This document shows positions 18,382 to 27,050 of a DNA stretch of 64,000 nt, piece after piece. A program made the translations under genes and the position numbers. Location of the stretch: positions 372,001 to 436,000 of the forward strand of contig NZ_WXEW01000001.1 in assembly GCF_009901565.1 (NCBI RefSeq), written 5' to 3'. This DNA is from Herbidospora solisilvae (GTDB lineage Bacteria; Actinomycetota; Actinomycetes; Streptosporangiales; Streptosporangiaceae). Position 1 is the stretch's first letter. The number at the start of each line of letters is the position of its first letter. The notes beneath the pieces are model-generated. The model saw only the letters and a list, made by a program, of their open reading frames with translations, was not told the DNA's origin and made no database searches.

Positions 18382-19308
18382 ATGCGCGCGGTGGTCGTCA
18401 GGAAATACGGGGGCCCGGAGGCCCTCGAGACCGTGGAGGTCCCGGCCCCCGAGCCGGGCCCCGGCCAGGTCCGCATCAGGGTCGAGGCGGCGGCGGTCAA
18501 CCCCGTCGACCTGTTCATCCGCGGCGGCGGCCTGCTCATGCACGGCGCCCCGGCCCGGGAGCAGACCGGCATGGGCTGCGACGTCGCCGGCGTCGTGGAG
18601 GCCCTCGGCCCGGACGTCACCGGGGTCGCCGTCGGCGACCGCGTCCTGGCCGCCTCCACCTGGGGCGGCTTCAACCGCGACTTCGGCCCGTACGCCGACC
18701 AGGCGGTCATCGCCGTCGACGAACTCGCCCCCGCGCCCGCCGACTGGCCCGCCGAGCGGGCCGCCGGCCTCCCGCTGCCCGGCCTGACGGCCTGGCAGTG
18801 CCTCGACATCCTGAACCTGCCGGAGGGCTCGACCCTGCTGGTCACCGGCGCCGCCGGCAGCGTGGGCGGCATGCTGGTGCAGCTCGCCGCGCTGCGCGGC
18901 CTCACGGTCGTCGCCCTGGCGCGTTCCACCGACGAGGAGGAGCTGCGCGCCCTCGGCGCGCACTACGTGGTCGACGACGTCGCGAAGGTCCGCGAGCTGC
19001 TGCCCGAGGGCGTGGACGCGGCCGTCGACCCGGCGAAGCTGGTGGAGGCCGCCCACGACGCGGTGCGCGACGGCGGGCAGTTCGTGGCCGTGGTCGTCGA
19101 CGGCGCGCCCGGCGACGGCCGGGGCATCACGTCGCAGGTCATGTGGGCCCACCCGGCCCGCGAGCAGCTCGACGCGCTCGTGGAGCTGGTGGACGCCGGC
19201 AAGGTCAGGGTCCGGGTGGCCGCCACCTATCCGCTCACCGAGGCCGCCGCCGCGCACACGCGGATGGCCGAGGGCGGACTGCGGGGACGGCTCGTTCTCC
19301 TGCCGTAA
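18382..19308 (+). CDS. Zinc-independent MDR-family NADP-dependent oxidoreductase
   Basis: 308 aa medium-chain reductase of the quinone oxidoreductase type. It has an N-terminal GroES-like half (about 1-120, [18 protein letters not shown] and [14 protein letters not shown]) and a Rossmann half with [15 protein letters not shown] (about 152-166). The structural and catalytic zinc Cys residues of alcohol dehydrogenases are absent, fitting quinone or enone reduction with NADPH. The ATG is preceded by GGAGGAG at good spacing. An upstream AT-rich stretch (18311-18350) should hold its promoter. The substrate is unknown. Confidence 0.88.
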   Translation: MRAVVVRKYGGPEALETVEVPAPEPGPGQVRIRVEAAAVNPVDLFIRGGGLLMHGAPAREQTGMGCDVAGVVEALGPDVTGVAVGDRVLAASTWGGFNRDFGPYADQAVIAVDELAPAPADWPAERAAGLPLPGLTAWQCLDILNLPEGSTLLVTGAAGSVGGMLVQLAALRGLTVVALARSTDEEELRALGAHYVVDDVAKVRELLPEGVDAAVDPAKLVEAAHDAVRDGGQFVAVVVDGAPGDGRGITSQVMWAHPAREQLDALVELVDAGKVRVRVAATYPLTEAAAAHTRMAEGGLRGRLVLLP

Positions 19309-19337
19309 TCCTGACAATCTGGAATGCTGCCGGTCAT

Positions 19338-21131
19338 ATGCGCCTACGAGTCACGCCCATCGGCGAACCGCTGACCGGCCATTCCGCCCCCGTCGCCGGG
19401 GTGGCCCTCCATCCCGGCGGCGACCTGGTCGCCACCTCCGACGACACGGGCCTCATCCGCTACTCCACGGGCGTGGAGATGAGCGGGTCCCCGTACACGA
19501 TGACCCTGGCCTTCCACCCCGACGGCCACCTGCTCGCCTCCGGCGGCGAGGACGGCGTCGTCCGCCTGTGGGACCTGTCCGGGGTGCCGGCCGGCGAGCT
19601 GAAGGGCCACGACGACGTCGTGACCGCCGTCGGCTTCCACCCCGACGGCCACCTGCTGGCCAGCGCTGGCTGGGACCACACGATCCGCCTCTGGGACCCG
19701 GTGACCCGGATGCCGGTCGGCGACCCGCTGACCGGCCACACCGGCCGGGTCGTCGACCTGGCCTTCCATCCCGCGGGGCACCTGCTGGCCACCGCCGCCC
19801 AGGACGGCACGGTCCGCCTGTGGGACGCCGCCACCGGCCAGCCGGTCGGCGACCCCGTCCCCGGCGAGGGCGTCGCCTTCCTGGCCGGACGCCTGGTCAT
19901 CGTCGGCCCCGACCGCCTCGCGCGGGCCGACGACGAGGTGATCGTCCCCGAGCCGGTGTCCGGGCTGGCCGCCCGCGGCGACGTGCTCGCCGCCGTGAAC
20001 TGGGACGGCTCCATTTCCCTGTACGACCTGAGCGCCGCCCCCCTGGCCCGGGTGAGCGGCCACACGGGCGCCGTCCAGGCGGTGGCCCTCGGCCGGTCGT
20101 CCATGGTGAGCGTCGACGACCGCGGCGAGGTGCGGCGGTGGCGGGTCGACGGGCCGCCCGAGGAGGAGCCCTCCGACCACGTCGCCCGGCTGCGCCGCTC
20201 GCTGGTCACCCTCCAGCACACCCACGCGGTGGCCCGGCGGGTCCGCGACGACCTGCACCGCCGCCTCGAGGAACGCGACGACCTGGTGCGCCGGCTGACC
20301 GCCCGGGTCGACGAGCTCGAGGCCCGGATGACCTCGGCGGCCGTCGCCCGCCGGTTGACCGGCCACGACGCGCCCGTCCACGGGGTGGCGTTCCACCCGC
20401 GCGGCCACCTGCTGGCCACCGCCGACCGGGCGGTCCGGTTGTGGGACCCGGTGACCCGCGACCAGGTCGGCGACCCGCTGCCCGGCGGCCCCGTCGTGGC
20501 CTTCCACCCCGGCGGCCACCTGCTGGCCGCCGCCTGCGCCGACCACACCGTCCGGCTCTGGGACCCCGGCACCCGGCGCTCCTTCGGCGAGCCCCTGACC
20601 GGGCACACCGGCCCGGTGACCTCGGTGGCCTTCCACCCCTCCGGCGATGTCATCGCGACCGCGAGCGCCGACGGCACGGTCCGGGTCTGGGACACCGTCA
20701 TGGGCCGGCAGCTGAGCGAGCGGCCCGGCACCGGCGCGGTCTTCGCCGGCGACGAGCTCGTGGTCGGGGCGAGCGCCGCGTGCGGCCATCTCGTGGCGAC
20801 CGTCCTGCCGGGGGGCGCGGTGGCGCTGGAGAACCGGCGGACCGGCGCGACGCGCGAGCTGACCGGCCACACCTCCGACGTGCGCGCCGTGGCCTTCGAC
20901 GGCACGGGCGAGCTGCTGGCCACCGGCGGCGGCGACCGTACCGTCCGGATCTGGGACACCGCGAGCGGCGCGGAACTGGCCGTCCTCACCGGCCACACCT
21001 CCGCCGTCAACGGCGCCGCCTTCCATCCCGACGGCCACCTGCTGGCCACCACCTCGGACGACTGCACCACCCGGCTCTGGCCGACCAGGCTCGGCGGGCA
21101 CGCCGGTCCGGCAGAATGGGCCGGAGCCTAG
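19338..21131 (+). CDS. Twin WD40 beta-propeller protein with central coiled coil
   Basis: 597 aa built almost wholly of WD40 repeats. The recurring unit is GHxxxVxxVAFHPxGHLLAT...VRLWD. Residues about 10-270 form one propeller and about 338-590 a second. Between them, residues about 279-338 form a charged heptad-like helix ([36 protein letters not shown]), a coiled coil. No kinase, signal peptide or membrane segment is present, unlike many actinobacterial WD40 kinases, so this is a cytoplasmic scaffold by inference. Blades in the middle of each propeller are degenerate. It is followed 14 bp later by tex and may be co-transcribed with it. ATG 19338 is the first reasonable start, with no obvious SD. 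Confidence 0.85.
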   Translation: MRLRVTPIGEPLTGHSAPVAGVALHPGGDLVATSDDTGLIRYSTGVEMSGSPYTMTLAFHPDGHLLASGGEDGVVRLWDLSGVPAGELKGHDDVVTAVGFHPDGHLLASAGWDHTIRLWDPVTRMPVGDPLTGHTGRVVDLAFHPAGHLLATAAQDGTVRLWDAATGQPVGDPVPGEGVAFLAGRLVIVGPDRLARADDEVIVPEPVSGLAARGDVLAAVNWDGSISLYDLSAAPLARVSGHTGAVQAVALGRSSMVSVDDRGEVRRWRVDGPPEEEPSDHVARLRRSLVTLQHTHAVARRVRDDLHRRLEERDDLVRRLTARVDELEARMTSAAVARRLTGHDAPVHGVAFHPRGHLLATADRAVRLWDPVTRDQVGDPLPGGPVVAFHPGGHLLAAACADHTVRLWDPGTRRSFGEPLTGHTGPVTSVAFHPSGDVIATASADGTVRVWDTVMGRQLSERPGTGAVFAGDELVVGASAACGHLVATVLPGGAVALENRRTGATRELTGHTSDVRAVAFDGTGELLATGGGDRTVRIWDTASGAELAVLTGHTSAVNGAAFHPDGHLLATTSDDCTTRLWPTRLGGHAGPAEWAGA

Positions 21132-21145
21132 GGAGAAGGAAGATC

Positions 21146-23482
21146 GTGATCCAGTCGATCAACCAGCGGATCGCCGAGGAACTCGGCGTACGTGAGCGGC
21201 AGGTCGCCGCGGCCGTCGATCTGCTCGACGGCGGCGCGACGGTGCCGTTCATCGCCCGCTACCGCAAGGAAGCGACCGAAATGCTCGACGACGCGCAACT
21301 GCGCGCGCTGGAGGAGCGGCTGCGCTACCTGCGGGAGATGGAGGAGCGCCGCACCGCGATCCTGGAGTCGATCCGGTCGCAGGGCAAGCTCGACGACGCG
21401 CTCGAGGCGCAGATCATGGCGGCCGACTCGAAGGCCCGGCTGGAGGACATCTACCTCCCCTACAAGCCGAAGCGCCGCACCAAGGCCCAGATCGCCCGCG
21501 AGGCCGGCCTCGAACCGCTGGCCGACAAGCTGCTCGCCGACCCGAACCTCGACCCGGCGGCCACGGCGGCCGGCTTCGTCGGCGAGAACGTCGCCGACGC
21601 CGCGGCGGCCCTGGAGGGCGCCCGCGCGATCCTGATCGAGCGCTTCGGCGAGGACGCCGACCTGATCGGCACCCTCCGCGAGTCGATGTGGACCCGGGGC
21701 CGGCTGATCTCGGCCGTGCGTGAGGGCAAGGAGGAGGCCGGGGCCAAGTTCTCCGACTACTTCGACTTCGCCGAGCCGTTCGCCAAGTTGCCCTCCCACC
21801 GCGTCCTGGCGATGTTCCGGGGCGAGAAGGAGGAGGTGCTCTCCCTCACGCTGGAGCCCGAGGAGCCCCAGGAGGGCCCCTCGACGTTCGAGGTGCGCAT
21901 CGCGACCCGGTTCGGCATCTCCGACCAGGGGCGTCCGGCCGACAAGTGGCTCTCCGACACCGTGCGGTGGGCCTGGCGTACCCGCATCCTCGTGCATCTC
22001 GGCATCGACCTGCGCATGCGCCTGTGGCAGGCGGCCGAGGACGAGGCCGTTCGGGTGTTCGCGGCCAACCTGCGCGACCTGCTGCTGGCCGCCCCGGCCG
22101 GCACCCGGACGACGATGGGCCTCGACCCCGGCCTGCGCACCGGCGTGAAGGTCGCCGTGGTCGACGCGACCGGCAAGGTCGTCGACACCGCCACCATCTA
22201 CCCCCACGAGCCGAAGCGGCAGTGGGACCAGTCGCTCGCCGTGCTCGGGGCGCTCTGCCAGAAGCACAAGGTCGAGCTGGTCGCGATCGGCAACGGCACC
22301 GCCTCCCGCGAGACCGACAAACTCGCCGGTGAGCTGGTCGGCCTGGTGCCCGGCCTGACGAAGATCATGGTGTCCGAGGCCGGGGCGTCGGTCTACTCGG
22401 CGTCGGCCTTCGCCTCGCAGGAACTGCCCGGCCTCGACGTGTCACTGCGCGGCGCCGTCTCCATCGCCCGCCGGCTCCAGGACCCGCTGGCCGAGCTGGT
22501 CAAGATCGACCCCAAGTCGATCGGCGTCGGCCAGTACCAGCACGACCTGGCCGAGCAGAAGCTCTCCCGCTCACTCGACGCGGTGGTCGAAGACTGCGTG
22601 AACGCCGTCGGCGTCGACGTCAACACCGCGTCGGCCCCGCTGCTGACCCGGGTGTCGGGCATCGGCTCGACCCTGGCCGACAACATCGTGCAGCACCGCG
22701 ACGCCAACGGCCCGTTCCGCTCGCGGTCGGCGCTCAAGCAGGTGCCGCGCCTGGGCCCGAAGGCGTTCGAGCAGTGCGCGGGCTTCCTGCGCATCCCCGG
22801 CGGCGACGACCCGCTCGACGCCTCCAGCGTGCACCCCGAGTCCTATCCGGTGGTCCGCAAGATCCTCACGGCGACCGGCAGCGACCTGCGCACCCTGATC
22901 GGCAACACCGCCGCGCTGCGCTCGCTGAAGCCGGCCGACTTCGTCGACGGCACGTTCGGCCTGCCGACCGTGACCGACATCCTCGGCGAACTGGAGAAGC
23001 CCGGCCGCGACCCCCGCCCGGCGTTCAAGACGGCCGCCTTCAGGGAGGGCGTCGAGAAGATCTCCGACCTGCAGAAGGGCATGATCCTCGAAGGCGTGGT
23101 CACCAACGTGGCGGCCTTCGGCGCGTTCGTGGACGTCGGCGTCCACCAAGACGGGCTGGTCCACGTGTCGGCCATGTCCAACACCTTCGTGAAAGACCCG
23201 CGCGACGTCGTCAAGCCCGGCGACATCGTGAAGGTGAAGGTGCTGGAGGTCGACATCCCCCGCAAGCGCATCTCGCTGACGCTGCGCCTCCAGGACGAAC
23301 CGGCCCGCCAGCAGGCCCCGCGCCAGGAACGCGGCGAGCGGCAGCCGCGCCAGGACCGGCAGGACCGCCAGCCCCGTCAGGGCCGTCAGGACCGCCGTCA
23401 GTCGTCGCCGCCGCCGGGCGGCGCGATGGCCGAGGCGCTGCGGCGCGCGGGCCTGACCGACGACGGCCGCAAGAAGCGCTGA
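21146..23482 (+). CDS. Tex-family S1 RNA-binding transcription accessory protein
   Basis: 778 aa. The order is as in Tex: N-terminal helical HTH region (about 1-190, with [18 protein letters not shown] at 32-49), YqgF/RNase H-like domain (about 320-450, [16 protein letters not shown]), helix-hairpin-helix DNA-binding region (about 490-560, [20 protein letters not shown]) and S1 domain (about 640-715, [20 protein letters not shown]). The tail after about 720 is rich in Arg and Gln, a disordered basic extension longer than in E. coli. Tex is implicated in RNA binding and transcription fidelity. GTG 21146 follows GGGAGAAGGA. A long hairpin follows the stop. Confidence 0.93.
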   Translation: MIQSINQRIAEELGVRERQVAAAVDLLDGGATVPFIARYRKEATEMLDDAQLRALEERLRYLREMEERRTAILESIRSQGKLDDALEAQIMAADSKARLEDIYLPYKPKRRTKAQIAREAGLEPLADKLLADPNLDPAATAAGFVGENVADAAAALEGARAILIERFGEDADLIGTLRESMWTRGRLISAVREGKEEAGAKFSDYFDFAEPFAKLPSHRVLAMFRGEKEEVLSLTLEPEEPQEGPSTFEVRIATRFGISDQGRPADKWLSDTVRWAWRTRILVHLGIDLRMRLWQAAEDEAVRVFAANLRDLLLAAPAGTRTTMGLDPGLRTGVKVAVVDATGKVVDTATIYPHEPKRQWDQSLAVLGALCQKHKVELVAIGNGTASRETDKLAGELVGLVPGLTKIMVSEAGASVYSASAFASQELPGLDVSLRGAVSIARRLQDPLAELVKIDPKSIGVGQYQHDLAEQKLSRSLDAVVEDCVNAVGVDVNTASAPLLTRVSGIGSTLADNIVQHRDANGPFRSRSALKQVPRLGPKAFEQCAGFLRIPGGDDPLDASSVHPESYPVVRKILTATGSDLRTLIGNTAALRSLKPADFVDGTFGLPTVTDILGELEKPGRDPRPAFKTAAFREGVEKISDLQKGMILEGVVTNVAAFGAFVDVGVHQDGLVHVSAMSNTFVKDPRDVVKPGDIVKVKVLEVDIPRKRISLTLRLQDEPARQQAPRQERGERQPRQDRQDRQPRQGRQDRRQSSPPPGGAMAEALRRAGLTDDGRKKR

Positions 23483-23490
23483 CTCCGCCG

Positions 23491-23521
23491 AAGGGCCGGC
23501 CATGGGTGATGGCCGGCCCTT
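23491..23521 (+). terminator. Hairpin after tex
   Basis: AAGGGCCGGCCAT, loop GGGTG, ATGGCCGGCCCTT: a perfect 13-bp stem 8 bases after the tex stop. It lacks a following T-run, as is common for high-GC actinobacterial terminators. Confidence 0.7.
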
Positions 23522-23600
23522 CGTGTTCGATGCCTAGGCCGAGCAGGAGGCCTTCGAAGGGCGGTCTGTCCGGGTACACCTGCGCCGACGCCATTCCGGC

Positions 23601-23949
23601 GTGCGTGGCTCGTCCGCCGGAGGGTGCGACACCACCGACGAGCAGAACCGCCTGGAGGACATCACCGTCTTCGACACCTCCAACGTGGGAGCCGCCGGAG
23701 CGATCGTCTCCACCGCCGCGGGCGTCAACCGCTTCCTCCGCCTGCCGTACGGCCGGATCGTGCCCGGCCCCGGAGATGAAGCTCACGCTGCCCTGCGGCC
23801 GCCAGGTCTGGGGACACAAGGGCCACGTCCCCGGCTACGCCACCTACAGTTTCCACGAGGACCGGCGCAGTCTCACCGTCGCCGTCACCGCCCTGCGCTC
23901 CGGCACGCTGACGCCCTTTATGGGGCCCTCCCCTCGTGTGAACCCCTAG
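23601..23949 (+). pseudogene. Decayed serine hydrolase (beta-lactamase / D-Ala-D-Ala carboxypeptidase fold), C-terminal fragment
   Basis: Two frames hold consecutive parts of one protein. The first reads ITVFDTSNVGAAGAIVSTAA-GVNRFLRLPYG-RIVPGP (to about 23770). The next, in another frame, reads EMKLTLPCGRQVWGHKGHVPG-YATYSFHEDRRSLTVAVT. The AGAIVST and GHKGHVPGY elements are the family's conserved late motifs (the KTG-like HxG box). The N-terminal catalytic SxxK part is missing, and part of the middle is deleted. It is a remnant with no start, lying between tex and a convergent secreted-protein gene. Confidence 0.7.
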
Positions 23950-24263
23950 TCGACGGAGAAGCTCCCGGTGACGGGCGGAACACGGCTGCCGTGACCGGGC
24001 TGAACCGTGATGCTCGGGGTCAGGCAGAACGGATCGAGATAGACGCGGACAGGCCTGTCGGTCTGGTTGTTCAGCTGGGTGCTGGCGAGCGGCAGTTTGT
24101 GACAGCCTTCGGGGTCGTTGTAAATCGACAGCGGGGTGAACTCGGTGCTGAACACGACCACCTGGCCGGTGGCGGCGTGGGCCGGGATCGGCGCGCCCAG
24201 CACACTCATGACGGAACCCGCAGCCACCACAACGATGAACCCCAGCCGGGACTTCGAAGACAT
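23946..24263 (-). CDS. Small secreted hypothetical protein
   Basis: 105 aa with a clear Sec signal peptide: MSSKSRLGF, then the hydrophobic IVVVAAGSVMSVLG and cleavage near PAHA-AT (about residue 30). The mature part (about 75 aa) has two Cys (EGCHK and DPFCL) that could form a disulphide, and an immunoglobulin-like pattern of short beta strands. ATG 24263 is chosen because CTGGAG sits at suitable spacing and the signal peptide begins there. I do not recognise the family; similar short exported proteins are common in this order. Confidence 0.65.
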   Translation of the reverse strand: MSSKSRLGFIVVVAAGSVMSVLGAPIPAHAATGQVVVFSTEFTPLSIYNDPEGCHKLPLASTQLNNQTDRPVRVYLDPFCLTPSITVQPGHGSRVPPVTGSFSVD

Positions 24264-24413
24264 CCGTGCTCCAGTGAGAAGGGCCCGCGTATCGGGCCGG
24301 CACCACTGGTATTCCATGATCTTTTGCTCCGTCAGCCGGCTACTGGAGATCTTGGTCAAGTCAATACCTCCGACGAGGAGGCCGCCTGACGTGACGCGGA
24401 TCAGGGGGCCACT

Positions 24414-24914
24414 TCACCCCGACGTGAGCCAGGCCCGCGCCTGCCGGAAGTGGGCGTCGCGGATGCCGCGGCTTGAGCCGACGTGCAGGAGCCGGAACCG
24501 GCCGACGTTCGGGTGGGCCTCCAGCCAGAGCCGGTCGGCCCGCCCGAGGTCGTCGTCGAACCAGACGAAGGGGCGGCGGTCGACGAACTCGGCGACGGCC
24601 GGGATCTTCCAGCAGCAGCCGGGGCCCTCCGCGCCCCGGCCCTTGTCGACCTCGATGACCGGCAGTGCGGGCAGCCCGAGGATCGGGCCGATGCTCGTGT
24701 TGGCGTCGTGCTGCCAGGTGGTCGCCCACACCAGTTCGGCCCCGGTCGCGTGGGCGAGCGCCAGCAGCAGCGGGCCGTGGGCCGGGTTCAGCCACAGCAG
24801 GTAGGGCTGCCCGGCGGCCGTGCACGTGTACGGCCCCCACTCCGGGCCCGGCCGCCGGAACGGGTTCAGCACCCCGTCGACGTCGAGCAGGATGAGGGGC
24901 CGGCCGGTCGTCAG
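24414..24914 (-). CDS. HAD-superfamily-like hydrolase, probable CTG start
   Basis: About 166 aa. The N-terminus LILLDVDGVLNPF carries HAD motif I (DVDGV, residues 11-15). VWATTWQHDAN fits motif II, and FVWFDDDLGRADRLW fits motif IV. It resembles the actinobacterial 'HAD domain-containing' secondary phosphatases of unknown substrate. There is no ATG, GTG or TTG between the upstream stops and motif I. The only usable start is a CTG that overlaps the TGA of the XRE gene (CTGA). Translation probably depends on termination-reinitiation from that gene. Confidence 0.72.
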   Translation of the reverse strand: MTTGRPLILLDVDGVLNPFRRPGPEWGPYTCTAAGQPYLLWLNPAHGPLLLALAHATGAELVWATTWQHDANTSIGPILGLPALPVIEVDKGRGAEGPGCCWKIPAVAEFVDRRPFVWFDDDLGRADRLWLEAHPNVGRFRLLHVGSSRGIRDAHFRQARAWLTSG

Positions 24915-25165
24915 GCGGCGCGCTCCGCCGTGGTGATCTCGGCGAGGACGTCGAGGGAGATGCCGAGCGCGGCGGCCAGGGCGGCGATGGTGAAGAACGC
25001 CGGGGTCGGCACGCGGCCGGTCTCGATCTTGCGAAGGGTCTCGGGGCTGATGCCGGCGGTGGCGGCGACCTCGGTCATGCTGCGGTCGCCGCGCGCCTGG
25101 CGGAGCAGGGCGCCCAGGCGGTTGCCGCGTTCGTGGTCGAGTTCGGTGAGCGGTGGTCGGACCAT
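24911..25165 (-). CDS. Small XRE-family helix-turn-helix regulator
   Basis: 84 aa from ATG 25165, essentially only a Cro/C1-type HTH: LGALLRQARGDRSMTEVAATA-GISPETLRKIETGRVPT, followed by a dimerisation helix (AALAAALGISLDVLAEI). A -10-like TATGAT ends 7 bases before this ATG, so the message is likely leaderless. It overlaps the HAD gene start and is divergent from map. A nested palindrome in the shared gap is a candidate self-operator. Confidence 0.82.
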   Translation of the reverse strand: MVRPPLTELDHERGNRLGALLRQARGDRSMTEVAATAGISPETLRKIETGRVPTPAFFTIAALAAALGISLDVLAEITTAERAA

Positions 25166-25182
25166 GCACGCGATCATAGCAA

Positions 25183-25212
25183 CACGTGATAACAATACCG
25201 GTATAAGTATTG
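25183..25212. promoter_or_regulatory. Nested palindromes between the XRE gene and map
   Basis: CACGTG (25183-25188), ATACCGGTAT (25195-25204, perfect 10-bp palindrome) and the flanking arms CAATAC (25193-25198) / GTATTG (25207-25212) lie in the divergent gap. The position over both promoters suits an XRE operator. Binding is an inference. Confidence 0.4.
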
Positions 25213-25230
25213 GATCCACGGGAGCAGACC

Positions 25231-25998
25231 ATGGTTGAGATCAAGACCGCCACCGAACTGGACGCCATGCGCGAGGCCGGCCGCGTGGTGGCCAGAGCCC
25301 TGAAGGCCGTCCGCGAGGCCATCGTCCCGGGAGTGCGTCTCCTGGAACTGGACGAGGTCGCCGCGACGGTCATCAGGGAACACGGCGCCAAGCCCGCCTT
25401 CCTGCACTACCAGCCCCGCTTCGCGCCGACCCCCTTCCCCGCCGTCATCTGCGCGTCCGTCAACGAGGTGATCGTGCACGGCATCCCCGACCGCTACCGG
25501 GTGCGCCAGGGCGACGTGGTCAGCATCGACTGCGGCGCCTACCTCGACGGCTGGGCGGGCGACTCGGCGTTCACGGTGATCGTCGGCCCCGGTGACCCGG
25601 CGGACCAGGCCCTCGTCGCCACCGCCGAGAAGGCCCTGGCGGCGGGCATCGCCGCCGCCGTGCCCGGGAACCGGCTCGGCGACATCGGGGCGGCGATCGG
25701 GGCGGTCGGCCGGGCCGCCGGGTACGGCATCCCGCAGGACTTCGGCGGCCACGGCATCGGCCGGCACATGCACGAGGACCCCCACGTCGCCAACGAGGGC
25801 CGCCCCGGGCGGGGGCTGGTGCTGCGGCCGGGCATGACGCTGGCGATCGAGCCGATGTTCATGTCCGGGGGGAAGGACCGCTACCTGACGGCGGCGGACG
25901 GGTGGGCTCTGCACACCGTCGACGGCAGCCGGGCCGTGCACGTCGAGCACAGCATCGCGGTGACCGACGACGGGCCCCGGGTGCTGACTTCCCTCTGA
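25231..25998 (+). CDS. map: Type I methionine aminopeptidase
   Basis: 255 aa. It removes the N-terminal Met from nascent proteins. The five metal ligands fit Asp100 (SIDCGAYLDGW), Asp111 (GDSAFTV), His174 (GGHGIGRHMHEDP), Glu207 (AIEPMF) and Glu239 (HVEHS), with spacing nearly identical to E. coli MetAP. The N-terminus lacks the zinc-finger extension of some actinobacterial paralogues. ATG 25231 has GGGAG upstream. As actinomycetes usually carry two or three map genes, this is probably a secondary copy outside the ribosomal protein cluster. Confidence 0.93.
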   Translation: MVEIKTATELDAMREAGRVVARALKAVREAIVPGVRLLELDEVAATVIREHGAKPAFLHYQPRFAPTPFPAVICASVNEVIVHGIPDRYRVRQGDVVSIDCGAYLDGWAGDSAFTVIVGPGDPADQALVATAEKALAAGIAAAVPGNRLGDIGAAIGAVGRAAGYGIPQDFGGHGIGRHMHEDPHVANEGRPGRGLVLRPGMTLAIEPMFMSGGKDRYLTAADGWALHTVDGSRAVHVEHSIAVTDDGPRVLTSL

Positions 25999-26036
25999 AA
26001 CCCGTCCGTTCCGGGCTCCGCTCCGAATGAGATGTC

Positions 26037-26663
26037 ATGGAGAGCATGCCGTACACGACCGTCCATCCCGCCCGGGGCACGACGCGCCTCGTCACGTTGG
26101 TGCTGCACGGCGGCAGGGAGGTCGGGCCGGGGCCGACGAGCGCGTGGCAGCTCGCCGTCCTGCGGATGGTGCCCTTCGCCTGGGCGATCCGGAACGCGGG
26201 GGCGCGCCGGGGGGTCGCGGTGTGGCGGGTGCGGTACCGGGTGCGCGGCTGGAACGGGCCGGCGGCTTCTCCCGTCGGCGACGTGGAACGGGTCCTGGAG
26301 CAGGTGCGGCTCGCGCACGGGGACGACGTGCCGGTCGTGATGGTCGGCCATTCGATGGGCGGGCGGACGGCGTTGCGGGCCGCGGGGCACCCGAACGTGC
26401 GCGGGGTGGCGGCGCTGGCGCCCTGGTTGCCCAAGGGCGAGCCGGTGGAGCAGCTCAGGGGGCGGCGGCTGCTGCTGGCCCACGGGAGCGACGACCGGAT
26501 GACCTCTCCCAGGGCGACCCACCACTACGCCGACCGGGTGCGGGAGGTGACGAGAGACGTCCGGGTGGTGGACGTGCCCGGGGAGAACCACGCGATGGTG
26601 CGGAAGCCGGGCTACTGGCATGACCTGTCGGCGGACTTCGTGCTCTCGTTCCTGCCCGGCTAG
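26037..26663 (+). CDS. Alpha/beta hydrolase
   Basis: 208 aa. The nucleophile elbow GHSMGG (about residues 103-108) and the late Asp and His (GSDDRMTSP about 149-157; GENHAMV about 181) complete a hydrolase triad. LVLHGGREVGPGP at the N-terminus gives the oxyanion region. It resembles the dienelactone hydrolase/esterase-type family but has no substrate-diagnostic motif. Two ATGs, 26037 and 26046, are possible. It lies just left of the truncated sigma-factor gene. Confidence 0.82.
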   Translation: MESMPYTTVHPARGTTRLVTLVLHGGREVGPGPTSAWQLAVLRMVPFAWAIRNAGARRGVAVWRVRYRVRGWNGPAASPVGDVERVLEQVRLAHGDDVPVVMVGHSMGGRTALRAAGHPNVRGVAALAPWLPKGEPVEQLRGRRLLLAHGSDDRMTSPRATHHYADRVREVTRDVRVVDVPGENHAMVRKPGYWHDLSADFVLSFLPG

Positions 26664-26736
26664 CTCGGCCAGGCCCGCACCGCACTTCGCGGGAGAAATC
26701 CGCGGAATGCCGTGATCGGTCGGACAGTGCCTGTGT

Positions 26737-27050
26737 ATGGACATGTCACTGCGCACCCGAATACGTGACGGGGACGCCGAGGCGTTCGAGGCCCTGCTCG
26801 GGGAGATGACCCGGCCGGTGTTCAGCCACGCCTTCCGTTTGACGGGAGACTGTCGGCCGCCGAGGACGTGCTGTCGCTGGCCTTTCTCGAAGCGTGGCGG
26901 CTGCGACATCGGATCGACGCCGACGGCGGGTCCTTGCGGCCGTGGGTGCTGGGGATCGCGACCAACGTGGCGCGCAATCTGCGCCGGGCGGCGAGGCGGT
27001 ACGACCTCGCACTGCTTCGGCGAGAAGGGGACCGTGACCACTTCAAGTAA
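26737..27050 (+). pseudogene. Truncated, frameshifted ECF sigma-70 factor
   Basis: Frame 1 encodes MDMSLRTRIRDGDAEAFEAL-LGEMTRPVFSHAFRLTGD (region 2.1). At about 26853 one base is missing, and the next frame continues SAAEDVLSLAFLEAWRLRHR-IDADGGSLRPWVLGIATNVA (region 2.2). The match stops after RREGDRDHFK, just before the linker and region 4 that every ECF factor needs. The truncation point coincides with the end of the foreign operon from the right, so the gene was probably cut by insertion or deletion of that island. No region 4 copy is visible on the far side. Confidence 0.82.
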
